NCBI GenBank assembly: GCA_016722945.1
Contig: JAEQMT010000035.1
Coordinates: 5,001 to 54,476, forward strand
Direction: 5' to 3'
DNA: 49,476 bases
DNA from: Desulfofustis sp. PB-SRB1
GTDB taxonomy: Bacteria > Desulfobacterota > Desulfobulbia > Desulfobulbales > Desulfocapsaceae
A program made the position numbers and the translations under genes. Every line of letters begins with the position of its first letter. Within the stretch, counting starts at the first letter, position 1. The notes beneath the pieces are model-generated. The model was not told the DNA's origin. It saw only the letters and a list, made by a program, of their open reading frames with translations, and made no database searches. Shown here one piece after another: positions 19,916 through 28,246 of this stretch.

Positions 19916-21180
19916 CTGTAGAGATACACTGAAATAGTAGTACCGGCTGTACATCCCTGGACATTTTCGGCGATGATAAAATAGCCGTCCGCCTGGGTCA
20001 AGCTGGAGATAGCTCCTGATTTTCCCAGCACGGGAGATGCCTTATAGCTTCCTTCGTGACCCGCTATTTTCACCCGTACAACATCCATACGGCCGGCGGC
20101 GGAGTTGATGTTTCGCGTCAACTCCGCACGCAGGGTTGGCTCTGCACTGCTGCAGCTTGTCGCACGGCCCATGAGTGTTTTGATGGTTGGTGCGACAAAA
20201 AGTTCGAAACAGACCTGGGCTGAGACCGGGTGACCCGGCAGACCAAACACGGGCACGGCGCCCTGCATACCAATCAGAATCGGTTTGCCTGGTTTGAGCT
20301 GTACACCATGGACGAGAAGACCTGGGTGCCCTAGTCGCTCAACTGCTTTTTCACCCAGATCACGGCTGCCTACGGAGCTGCCGCCGGAGAAGATAACGCA
20401 GTCATTGGCGGTAATTGCCTGCTCAATAATTGCAAAAAACTCAGTTTCATCATCTGATACCACGCCACAATCAACCGGTCTCCCGCCTGCCCGGCGAACC
20501 AGTGCGGCCAGTGCCGGACCATTTGAGTTGCGGATCTTTCCAGGCGGTACTTCCGATGTGTAGGCAACGATTTCATCGCCGGTGGAGATAACCGCCACTG
20601 TCGGAGGCTTCGCTACCCGAACCTGGGTGATGCCAAGAGCCGCCAGCAGGCCGATGTCCTGGGGGCGCAGCAGGTGGCCGGCGGCCAGCGCCGGTTGCTC
20701 TTTCCTGATGTCCTCGCCCGCCCGCATGATATTGGCGCCGGCGGCCACCGAAGCGGTGATCTCGATCATGGTTTCGTCGATGGGTACGCTTTGCTCCAGC
20801 ATTACCACGCCATCGGCGCCGTCCGGGATGATGCCGCCGGTAGGGATGCGGAAACATCCGCCGCGGACTACCGTGCCCGATGGAAGTTTACCCATCTCCA
20901 CCTCACCGGTAACATTGAGATAAGCGGGCATTGACGATGATGCACCGTAAGTGTCAGCGGCAATGACGGCGAATCCATCCATGGTGGATCGGTCAAAGGG
21001 CGGTAGATTCTCAGGAGAGACGATTTCTTCGGCCAAGATTCGATCAAGACCATCAATAAGAGCAACTGTTTCAGATGTAACAGTGACGTCGGCGAGATGA
21101 TCGGTCAGTATCTTTTGCGCGCTCTGTACCGAAATCAGGGCAGAGCGGCCAAGCATGTCAGGGGTACCTGGTGATTGCAT
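19912..21180 (-). CDS. moeA: Molybdopterin molybdenumtransferase MoeA
   Basis: This catalyses the last step of molybdenum (or tungsten) cofactor synthesis in the cytoplasm. The 422 residues fit MoeA. Key motifs are LPPFDRSTMDGFAV, VAVISTGDEIV, FSGGSSVGSRD and VFGLPGHPVSAQV, with the C-terminal beta-barrel domain IV at the end. It is translationally coupled (ATGA) to a second MoeA fused to a PBP domain. Paired MoeA proteins are often taken as separate Mo and W routes; that is only an inference here. The start at 21180 has a weak ribosome-binding site, and ATG 21156 is an alternative. Confidence 0.92.
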   Translation of the reverse strand: MQSPGTPDMLGRSALISVQSAQKILTDHLADVTVTSETVALIDGLDRILAEEIVSPENLPPFDRSTMDGFAVIAADTYGASSSMPAYLNVTGEVEMGKLPSGTVVRGGCFRIPTGGIIPDGADGVVMLEQSVPIDETMIEITASVAAGANIMRAGEDIRKEQPALAAGHLLRPQDIGLLAALGITQVRVAKPPTVAVISTGDEIVAYTSEVPPGKIRNSNGPALAALVRRAGGRPVDCGVVSDDETEFFAIIEQAITANDCVIFSGGSSVGSRDLGEKAVERLGHPGLLVHGVQLKPGKPILIGMQGAVPVFGLPGHPVSAQVCFELFVAPTIKTLMGRATSCSSAEPTLRAELTRNINSAAGRMDVVRVKIAGHEGSYKASPVLGKSGAISSLTQADGYFIIAENVQGCTAGTTISVYLYR

Positions 21181-21293
21181 ATGATATATCTTTAATCTTA
21201 TTTATTGCGCCTCAAAAACACCACCCTTTCCGGGTGAAAATTTGTACATACAGTGACGTAAGGTAAAAACTGCCGATACTGCTCAAGCGTTAT

Positions 21294-21432
21294 GGAACCT
21301 TGTAAAATGGCCTTCTCACCCAATCTCGACGTTGCTCAAAAAATCTTATCCTGGCAGTATCAGTCCGGCCTGCGGTAAAATTTTCCTCGCACCTTGATCT
21401 TGAACGAGAATTCTCATTTTTCAAGGATCTCC
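21294..21432 (+). repeat. Dispersed repeat family B, copy 4
   Basis: The best-preserved copy. It begins GGAACCTTGTAAAATGGCC, continues CCCAATCTCGACGTTGCTC, TTATCCTGGCAGTATCAG and ACCTTGATCTTGAACGAG, and ends TCATTTTTCAAGGATCTCC. The two ends are inverted repeats. It takes up the middle of the 364-bp gap between the divergent moeA and gpmI genes, which shows no other feature. Confidence 0.85.
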
Positions 21433-21544
21433 TTAATGGCGGTCATCGTGCGTGTAACAAGATGAGGTTATGCCACAGATTGAGCATGTTTAACAACGGC
21501 AAAATCACACGTTTCTCTCATACAACTACACTTTTGGTGAAACC

Positions 21545-23182
21545 ATGCAAGACAATCACGATCTCAGGTTGACCAGACTGGAGGAGGTCAACACCCCGGT
21601 AGTGCTGGTGATAATGGATGGTATCGGGATCGGTGCACACGATGAATCAGACGGGGTATTTCGGGCGTATACCCCGGTGCTTGACCGGTTGATGGACGAG
21701 CCACTCACCGCCCGGTTACAGGCGCATGGGACGGCGGTGGGGCTGCCTACGGATGATGATATGGGAAATTCGGAGGTGGGCCACAATGCGCTGGGCGCCG
21801 GCCGGGTCTTTTCTCAGGGGGCAAAACTGGTCAATGAATCAATTCAGAGTGGTGAAATTTTCAACGGTGATGCATGGCAGGCCATCCTCAAGAAACTAAC
21901 CGCCGGCGGCGCGTTACATTTTATCGGTCTCGTTTCCGATGGCAACGTTCACTCCCACCTGAAACACCTCTACCGGCTGGTTGATGCGGCGGTAAGCGGT
22001 GGTGCAAAGAAAATCCGCATCCATGCCCTGCTGGATGGCCGTGATGTAGGACCAAAAAGTGCGCTCACCTACATTGAACCGCTGGAGAGATACTGCCATG
22101 AATTAAGGGAGCGAGGTTGTGATTGTCAAATCGGTTCCGGTGGCGGCCGCATGGTGACCACCATGGATCGATATGAGGCGGACTGGTCTATTGTCGAGCG
22201 TGGCTGGCGCACCCATGTTTTAGGGGAAGGCAGAACCTTTGCTTCCGCCTCGGCGGCCATTGAGACCTACTACAGGGAAGATGAGAGCAGCACAGACCAG
22301 TATTTGGATCCTTTCGTGGTAGCCGACGATAACGGACCGGTGGGCGTTATCCATGATGGTGACGCGGTAATCTGTTTTAATTTCCGCGGTGATCGTGCCA
22401 TTGAATTATCCAGAGCATTTGAAGAGGACGATTTTGACAAATTTGACCGAAAGCGTCGACCAGAGGTTTTTTATGCCGGGATGATGGAATATGACGGTGA
22501 TGCAAAAATCCCATCACACTACCTGGTGGAACCACCCGCTATCGACCACACCCTCAGCGACTACTTGTGTGCGAATAAGATCAGGAGTTTCGCAATTTCC
22601 GAAACCCAGAAGTTCGGCCACGTCACGTATTTCTGGAACGGCAACAAGTCGGGCTATGTCGATAAGAGCCTCGAGACCTATATGGAAATAGGCTCCGATA
22701 AAATCGTTTTTGATCTGCGTCCCTGGATGAAGGCGGCGGAAATTACCGATCACGCCGTCAGCGCGATCGCCTCGGGAAACTACAACTTTGTCCGCCTCAA
22801 TTATGCCAATGGCGATATGGTGGGGCACACCGGCAATATCCCGGCAATTCTCATTGCCGTGGAGACGGTGGACATCTGTCTGGGCAGGCTGCTGCATGCC
22901 GTGAAAAAAGCAGGCGGTATCGCGATAATAACCGCGGATCATGGCAATGCCGACTGCATGTTTACCGAAAAAAACTCCGTTCGCACGCCGATGGTCGCCC
23001 ACACCAAAAATCCGGTGCCATTTATTATTCAAGATTTCAGTTCAAGACAGGGTCTGAAGATGAGCGATGTAACCAATCCCGGCCTGGCCAACGTGGCAGC
23101 CACCATTACCCGGCTGCTCGGCCTTGCACCGCCCGCACAGTTTGCTGCGTCGCTGATTCGAATCGACAACGCGGCACAATAA
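21545..23182 (+). CDS. gpmI: 2,3-bisphosphoglycerate-independent phosphoglycerate mutase
   Basis: It interconverts 3- and 2-phosphoglycerate in glycolysis and gluconeogenesis via a phosphoserine and two metal ions (usually Mn). The 545 residues belong to the alkaline-phosphatase superfamily. The N-terminal metal site is VLVIMDGIGIG, and the catalytic serine is in DDDMGNSEVGHNALGAGR (about residue 79). The ALLDGRDVGPKS, FNFRGDRA and C-terminal ITADHGNAD motifs follow. The next gene, yjgA, begins 18 bp later, so the two are likely cotranscribed. Confidence 0.96.
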   Translation: MQDNHDLRLTRLEEVNTPVVLVIMDGIGIGAHDESDGVFRAYTPVLDRLMDEPLTARLQAHGTAVGLPTDDDMGNSEVGHNALGAGRVFSQGAKLVNESIQSGEIFNGDAWQAILKKLTAGGALHFIGLVSDGNVHSHLKHLYRLVDAAVSGGAKKIRIHALLDGRDVGPKSALTYIEPLERYCHELRERGCDCQIGSGGGRMVTTMDRYEADWSIVERGWRTHVLGEGRTFASASAAIETYYREDESSTDQYLDPFVVADDNGPVGVIHDGDAVICFNFRGDRAIELSRAFEEDDFDKFDRKRRPEVFYAGMMEYDGDAKIPSHYLVEPPAIDHTLSDYLCANKIRSFAISETQKFGHVTYFWNGNKSGYVDKSLETYMEIGSDKIVFDLRPWMKAAEITDHAVSAIASGNYNFVRLNYANGDMVGHTGNIPAILIAVETVDICLGRLLHAVKKAGGIAIITADHGNADCMFTEKNSVRTPMVAHTKNPVPFIIQDFSSRQGLKMSDVTNPGLANVAATITRLLGLAPPAQFAASLIRIDNAAQ

Positions 23183-23200
23183 TCCGCCAGCGGGGAAACA

Positions 23201-23773
23201 ATGGCATCACCTCAATCATTGAGCAGATCTGAGCTGAAAAGACGCCACAAACGGCTCTTTTCATTAGTAGAAGAGTTATTGGCGCTGAGCGATCAGCATC
23301 TGAAGGTTTTGAGTATAAGCGAGGAGTTCTGCCAGGAAATTCGTCAGTGTCGCGGTCTAAAAAAAGAGGCACGCAAACGAAATATAAAGTATCTGGCAAA
23401 AATGCTTCAGCAGGAAGATGTTGCGACACTGCTTACCGAGTTGGCCAGATATCAGGGGTCGAGGCTGCGGCAAACGCAATGGGAGCACCACGCCAAGCGA
23501 CTCCGCGATGAAATCATCAACGAGGCACTGGTGACCAGAGAGTGGGCTGAGCAGCATGATGAGCAGTGGGAGATGTCGTGGCCAAGCGAGACTCTTTCCC
23601 AGCTTACGAACAGCTACGGTGATCTTGATGAAAAAGAGATACGCAGTCTGGCCCACCAGTATGGGCGCTCACGTAACAATCGCTATTATCGGGAATTGTA
23701 CCGGATGATTCTGGCGGCCATAAAAAAACAGGAACTGAGCACTCAATTAGGCTCGGAAAGGGGAGATGCCTAG
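23201..23773 (+). CDS. darP: Ribosome-maturation factor of the YjgA/DarP (DUF615) family
   Basis: Of 190 residues, mostly helical and basic. It matches the DUF615 family: the N-terminal SRSELKRRHKRLFSLVEELLALS, a central arginine-rich stretch and the C-terminal motif GRSRNNRYYRELYRMI. In Escherichia coli the homologue binds the 50S subunit at a late assembly stage. It lies between gpmI and the aminotransferase gene, with 3 bp before the latter. Function is by family only. Confidence 0.85.
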   Translation: MASPQSLSRSELKRRHKRLFSLVEELLALSDQHLKVLSISEEFCQEIRQCRGLKKEARKRNIKYLAKMLQQEDVATLLTELARYQGSRLRQTQWEHHAKRLRDEIINEALVTREWAEQHDEQWEMSWPSETLSQLTNSYGDLDEKEIRSLAHQYGRSRNNRYYRELYRMILAAIKKQELSTQLGSERGDA

Positions 23774-23776
23774 GCT

Positions 23777-24955
23777 ATGAGCACACTTTTTTCAGACCGC
23801 ATGCAGGATGTTCCCCGTTCCTTCATCAGGGAGATACTAAAGGCGGCAATCGACCCCGATATCATTTCATTTGCCGGCGGTCTGCCCAATCGCGCCCTTT
23901 TTCCGGTAGACGAGCTGCACGAGGCAAGCGAGCACGTCTTTAAAGAGCAGGGGCGTACAGTATTGCAGTACAGCAATTCCGAGGGGTTGATTGAACTGCG
24001 CGGCTGGATCGCTGACAGATATCGACTTCGCCACGGCATCGATATTTCCGCTGAGCAGATACTCATTACTTCAGGCAGCCAGCAGGCCCTCGATCTGATC
24101 GCCAAGATAACCCTCAACGATGGTGATCAGGTTATTATGGAAGAACCCGGCTATCTTGGCGCCATCCAGGCCCTGTCTTTGTATCGGCCTCGATTTCTGC
24201 CGGTTGGGGTAAGCGAAGCCGGTCTCGATATCGATGGGCTGCAAGACTGTCTGGAGCGCGGTTCGCCCAAACTGATGTATATGGTGCCCAATTTTCAGAA
24301 CCCCACCGGGATCACCTATCCAGCCGCCAACCGCTTGGCTGTTGCCGAACTCATTAAAGATACGGATACCCTGCTGGTGGAAGATGATCCATATGGTGAG
24401 TTGCGTTTCCGGGGTGAAGATATCGGCTCATTTTACCATCTGTTGCCGGATCGGACACTGCTGCTCGGCTCGTTTTCAAAAACAGTGGTGCCGGGATTTC
24501 GACTGGGATGGGTGGCGGCGCCGATAGCGCTTATGGATAAGCTTCTGATTGCCAAACAGGCCACCGATCTGCATACCTGCAACCTAACCCAGGCGATCAT
24601 TACATACTACCTGAAAAACAGCACTATCGATGACCATATCCAGAACATCCGTGCGGTGTACGGGCGACAATGCGATGCGATGATCGCTGCTCTGAAGCAA
24701 GCTTTTCCCGCCGATGTCAGTTTTACCAGACCGGACGGCGGTATGTTTATCTGGGCACAGTTACCGCCGCCGCTCACGGCCATGCAGTTCTTTGAGCACG
24801 CCCTCGCCCACAAGGCACTATTTGTTCCCGGTGAGCCGTTCTACACCACCGATGCGCCCCGTCATAGCTTTCGCTTAAATTTCTCCTGCGTGGACGAGGG
24901 AACCATTGCCACGGGGATCGACCGGTTGGCCGAGGCCTTTCGGGTTTTGGGGTAA
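23777..24955 (+). CDS. PLP-dependent class I/II aminotransferase (2-aminoadipate/aromatic type)
   Basis: A cytoplasmic fold-type I aminotransferase of 392 residues without the N-terminal HTH of MocR regulators. Motifs: ISFAGGLPNRALFPVDEL, TSGSQQALDLIAK, the substrate loop MYMVPNFQNPTGITY, EDDPYGELRF, and the PLP lysine in GSFSKTVVPGFRLGW. Relatives act on 2-aminoadipate, branched-chain or aromatic amino acids; which applies here cannot be read from sequence. It follows yjgA closely in the same operon. Confidence 0.88.
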   Translation: MSTLFSDRMQDVPRSFIREILKAAIDPDIISFAGGLPNRALFPVDELHEASEHVFKEQGRTVLQYSNSEGLIELRGWIADRYRLRHGIDISAEQILITSGSQQALDLIAKITLNDGDQVIMEEPGYLGAIQALSLYRPRFLPVGVSEAGLDIDGLQDCLERGSPKLMYMVPNFQNPTGITYPAANRLAVAELIKDTDTLLVEDDPYGELRFRGEDIGSFYHLLPDRTLLLGSFSKTVVPGFRLGWVAAPIALMDKLLIAKQATDLHTCNLTQAIITYYLKNSTIDDHIQNIRAVYGRQCDAMIAALKQAFPADVSFTRPDGGMFIWAQLPPPLTAMQFFEHALAHKALFVPGEPFYTTDAPRHSFRLNFSCVDEGTIATGIDRLAEAFRVLG

Positions 24956-24990
24956 GCCAAGAGTGATTTGTTGGGCATCACCGGTGTAAA

Positions 24991-25010
24991 GGTCGGTCTG
25001 GAGACCGACC
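24991..25010. other. Short perfect hairpin after the aminotransferase gene
   Basis: GGTCGGTCTGGAGACCGACC is self-complementary and lies 36 bp after the stop. No T-run follows on either strand, so a Rho-independent terminator is not well supported. The rest of 24956-25141 shows nothing recognisable. Confidence 0.4.
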
Positions 25011-25141
25011 CTCCCGATGGGAAAGAATCCGGGGTGAGATAGTTTGAAGGTAGGATATTTGCCTTCGGACGTGGAGAGTCGGCAATAAATTATGGCGAAA
25101 ATCTCGAGGTCACAGCGGCCGGTGCTTACAATATATTTGTT

Positions 25142-25267
25142 GCGTTCGTAAAAATCACAATTACGGTCATTGTGAAGTTGAATCTAAATCCATAATCATT
25201 TAAAACCACTGGATTCCCGCTTTCGCGGGAATGACGTTAGCAAGTAAATTCAAGGTCTTTACGATTT
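25142..25267 (-). repeat. Dispersed repeat family A, copy 2 (inverted)
   Basis: Read on the minus strand: ATCGTAAAGACCTTGAATTT, then the GCGGGAAT palindrome, ending TTTTTACGAACG. The element boundary overlaps folE2: the TAA stop of folE2 (25259-25261) is the TCGTAAA of the terminal repeat. Confidence 0.8.
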
Positions 25268-26017
25268 CATCGTATTTGATCCATCGTCATGAATATCATT
25301 ACGGTCAACGTAGGCGTAGGCGCTGTGGTTGTGGATTGATTCAAAGCTCTCCACACCCACCGAAAACCAGGTGATGTGCGGATGCGCCAGGGCCTTTTCG
25401 GAGACCTTGCGGACCACATCTTCCACGAACATCGGATTTTTGTAGGCGGTTTCGGTGATATATTTTTCATCGGGCCGTTTGAGCAGAGCGTAGAGTTCGC
25501 CTGACCCGCATTCTTCGATCAGGGCAATAAGGTCCTCCACCCAGATCATCTTCTTGAAGCGTGCCTGCATGGTGACTTCCGCCCGCTGATTGTGCGCGCC
25601 CGCCTCGCTGATCTCCTTGGAGCAGGGGCACAGGGTCATCACCGGCACTACAACGGTGAGGATAAAGCCTTCATCGGCACCGATGGAGCCGCTGAAACAG
25701 CACGAATACTCCATTAAACTCGGCGTCCGGCTCACCGGCGCATGCTTTTGCAGATAGTAGGGAAAACTCATATCGATACGGGCGCTCTGCGCCTGGTACA
25801 GGGTTTGTACCTCAGCCAGCAATTCGGGAAAAACGGCAACGCTAATTTTATCGATATGGCGATTGAGCAGTTCCGCGAATTGATCGACATGCCGCGGCAG
25901 TATGGCAGCCGGCAGCTCGACGCTCAGTGAGATGGTGGCCACTGTATCCTGAATATGGCCGTCTTTCTGCATTACCTTGATCGGTAGTTTGATGTCTTTG
26001 ATGCCGGCGGTTTGCAT
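25259..26017 (-). CDS. folE2: GTP cyclohydrolase IB (FolE2)
   Basis: It makes 7,8-dihydroneopterin triphosphate from GTP for folate and queuosine-type pathways, using varied metals rather than strictly zinc. The 252 residues fit the family. The central metal-ligand motif is LCPCSKEISEAGAHNQR, preceded by VVVPVMT. A conserved Glu-rich segment (LIALIEECGSGELYALLKRPDEK) and the C-terminal HNHSAYAY stretch follow. It is divergent from hslR. Its stop codon lies inside a family A repeat end, so the last residues may have been altered by element insertion. Confidence 0.95.
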   Translation of the reverse strand: MQTAGIKDIKLPIKVMQKDGHIQDTVATISLSVELPAAILPRHVDQFAELLNRHIDKISVAVFPELLAEVQTLYQAQSARIDMSFPYYLQKHAPVSRTPSLMEYSCCFSGSIGADEGFILTVVVPVMTLCPCSKEISEAGAHNQRAEVTMQARFKKMIWVEDLIALIEECGSGELYALLKRPDEKYITETAYKNPMFVEDVVRKVSEKALAHPHITWFSVGVESFESIHNHSAYAYVDRNDIHDDGSNTMKS

Positions 26018-26074
26018 TGGGTGAGTGCGTGTTTACCTGTAAGAGTTTATGGACCCTTTCGACATTAAACAGGC

Positions 26075-26476
26075 ATGACGGCGCCCGCAACAAAAATACG
26101 TGTGGACAAGTGGCTCTGGGCGGCACGCTTTTTCAAGACCAGATCGCTGGCAACCCAGGCGGTGACGGGCGGCAGGGTGCACGTCAACGATGAACGGGTC
26201 AAACCGGCCCGACTGGTTGGCGTCGGAGATGCCCTTACTGTTTCTAAAGGTGAGATAGTGTTTGAAATCACCATCGTCGCTGTTTCATCGCAACGGCGAC
26301 CAGCCGTCGAGGCGCAACTGCTTTATGAAGAGTCTGAGCAAAGCGTCAAGAACCGGGCCGAGCAGCGTGAGTTGAAAAAGATCATGAAGCTGTCTATGAT
26401 GGCTCCACAGTCCAAGCCGAACAAACGGGATCGCCGTAAAATAAGGGCATTTACCAGGGGAAACTCTGAAAAATAA
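26075..26476 (+). CDS. hslR: S4-domain RNA-binding protein, Hsp15/HslR type
   Basis: Of 133 residues. The S4 RNA-binding fold covers about residues 8-70 (KIRVDKWLWAARFFKTRSLA, GGRVHVNDERVKPARLVGVGD) and is followed by a basic tail. Hsp15 homologues bind stalled 50S subunits carrying nascent chains and help recycle them. It is the first gene of a rightward run with IMP cyclohydrolase, starting 14 bp before that gene. Confidence 0.9.
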   Translation: MTAPATKIRVDKWLWAARFFKTRSLATQAVTGGRVHVNDERVKPARLVGVGDALTVSKGEIVFEITIVAVSSQRRPAVEAQLLYEESEQSVKNRAEQRELKKIMKLSMMAPQSKPNKRDRRKIRAFTRGNSEK

Positions 26477-26490
26477 AGGAGTATTAGTTA

Positions 26491-27087
26491 ATGGGCTCAC
26501 TAATTACCCGGGCATTGATCAGTTGTACTGACAAAACAGGGATTGCCGAGTTTGCCGGTGAACTCAGCCGCCTGGGCATCGAGATCCTCTCCACCGGCGG
26601 TACCGCGGCCGCTCTTCGCACGGCACAGGTGCCGGTTACCGAGGTTGGCGAGTATACCGGGTTTGCGGAGATTCTTGACGGCCGGGTGAAAACCCTGCAT
26701 CCGAAAATCCACGGCGGCATTCTCATGCAAAGAGAAAACCCGCATCACATTACGCAATGTGAGCAGGGCGGTATCGGCCCCATCGATCTGGTGGTGGTGA
26801 ACCTGTACGCCTTTGAGCAGGCAACTGCCACACCGGAGTGCACCGTGGCCACGGCTATCGAAAACATCGATATAGGTGGGCCGACCATGCTGCGCGCGGC
26901 TGCGAAGAACTGTAAGGATGTCACCGTCATCGTCGATCCGGCCGATTACCAGGTGGTGCTTGCCGAGTTGCGGGAAAAGGGCACCACCACGTTTACAACA
27001 CGGTTTTATCTGGCGAAAAAGGTGTTTGCCCTCACCGCGCACTACGATGCGGCCATCTATAACTGGCTCAAGACAGTCCAGATCTGA
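26491..27087 (+). CDS. Stand-alone IMP cyclohydrolase (PurH N-terminal domain)
   Basis: It closes FAICAR to IMP, the last step of purine synthesis. The 198 residues cover only the MGS-like cyclohydrolase domain of Pur[50 protein letters not shown] and [16 protein letters not shown]. The AICAR formyltransferase half is missing and no remnant follows: the stop is in intergenic sequence before purN. A separate AICAR transformylase must be encoded elsewhere. Split PurH is known in some Desulfobacterota. AAAGGAG lies upstream of the ATG. Confidence 0.93.
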   Translation: MGSLITRALISCTDKTGIAEFAGELSRLGIEILSTGGTAAALRTAQVPVTEVGEYTGFAEILDGRVKTLHPKIHGGILMQRENPHHITQCEQGGIGPIDLVVVNLYAFEQATATPECTVATAIENIDIGGPTMLRAAAKNCKDVTVIVDPADYQVVLAELREKGTTTFTTRFYLAKKVFALTAHYDAAIYNWLKTVQI

Positions 27088-27123
27088 TCGGTATCGGCTT
27101 TCACCCAACAGGAGGCGCCACTC

Positions 27124-27705
27124 ATGCTGAAGCTCGCGGTTCTTCTCTCCGGCAGCGGCAGAACCCTGGATAATTTTCACGATCACATTACAGCCGGCAC
27201 CCTGCCGGCTGATATCCAGGTGGTGATTGCCAACGTCGCCGACGCCCTTGGCCTGGACAAGGCGAGAAATTACGGATACCCTGCCTATCACGCCAATGAT
27301 TCCGAGTCCACCAACGAGATTCTGGCCGACTACCAGGTTGATATCATCTGTCTGGCCGGCTATCTCAAACTATACAATCCCCCTCAATCTTTGCACCGGC
27401 GAGTGGTCAACATCCATCCCGCCCTGATCCCCAGTTTCTGCGGGGATGGATTCTACGGCAACCATGTCCACCGCGCCGTCAAGCGGCGAGGCTGCACGGT
27501 AAGCGGCTGCACCGTCCATTTCGCCGATGACCAGTACGATCAGGGACCGATCATCGTGCAGAAATGCGTGCCCCTTGATTTCACCGACACCGTCGAAGAC
27601 ATCGCCGCAAAGGTGTTTAGCGCCGAATGTCAGGCTTTCCCGGAGGCGTTGAGCCTGGTGGATGAGTATGGTGTTGATTTTTTCTGGCAGCGGGTTGGCA
27701 GATGA
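27124..27705 (+). CDS. purN: Phosphoribosylglycinamide formyltransferase PurN
   Basis: It transfers formyl from 10-formyl-THF to GAR in purine synthesis. The 193 residues fit PurN. GSGRTLDNF is the phosphate-binding segment, and NIHPALIPSF contains the catalytic Asn and His. GCTVHFADDQYDQGPII contains the catalytic Asp. It follows IMP cyclohydrolase by 36 bp with a GGAGG site, and its stop overlaps the pyrR start (ATGA). Confidence 0.95.
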   Translation: MLKLAVLLSGSGRTLDNFHDHITAGTLPADIQVVIANVADALGLDKARNYGYPAYHANDSESTNEILADYQVDIICLAGYLKLYNPPQSLHRRVVNIHPALIPSFCGDGFYGNHVHRAVKRRGCTVSGCTVHFADDQYDQGPIIVQKCVPLDFTDTVEDIAAKVFSAECQAFPEALSLVDEYGVDFFWQRVGR

Positions 27706-28232
27706 GTACGCGCACCATAATGAGTGGGGATGATATTTCCCTGGCAATCAGAAGAATTGCCCTGCAGATTCATGAAAAAAACAATGAGTTAGCACGGTGC
27801 GCCGTTATCGGTATCCACACCTGCGGGGTGTTTCTGGCCGACAGACTGCGCGAGGAGTTGCGTGGACAGCTCGATGTGTTACTTGATGCCGGCACCCTGG
27901 ATATCACCCTGTATCGTGATGATTGGAGCCTGATTGCCCAGAATCCGCTGGTGAGGACCACCACCATCGACTTTTCGATCGACGATACCAACGTGATACT
28001 GGTCGACGATGTAATATACACCGGCCGCACCATACGCGCCGCCATGGACGCGCTGATGGATTACGGCCGTCCCGCCACCGTCCAACTGGCGTGTCTGGTT
28101 GATCGAGGCGATCGGCAGCTACCTATTCAACCTGATTATGTCGGCCTGACCACCACCGTTCGTGCGCACGAGCGCATCCATGTGCAGTTGCGCGAACAGG
28201 GGGTGACAGATCAGGTGGTAATCGAGTCATAG
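27702..28232 (+). CDS. pyrR: PyrR: pyrimidine operon attenuator / uracil phosphoribosyltransferase
   Basis: Of 176 residues, type I phosphoribosyltransferase fold with the PRPP loop ILVDDVIYTGRTIRAAMDAL. The early motif is AIRRIALQIHEKN. PyrR homologues either bind pyr mRNA to promote attenuation or act as a UPRTase. No pyr genes and no obvious PyrR-binding leader were seen here, so the regulatory role is unproven. Its ATG overlaps the purN stop. Confidence 0.92.
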   Translation: MSTRTIMSGDDISLAIRRIALQIHEKNNELARCAVIGIHTCGVFLADRLREELRGQLDVLLDAGTLDITLYRDDWSLIAQNPLVRTTTIDFSIDDTNVILVDDVIYTGRTIRAAMDALMDYGRPATVQLACLVDRGDRQLPIQPDYVGLTTTVRAHERIHVQLREQGVTDQVVIES

Positions 28233-28246
28233 CGCCTCGGCGGGGT

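Noticed and set aside
24991-25010. Terminator of the aminotransferase operon
   Set aside because: The stem is good but no T-run follows on either strand.
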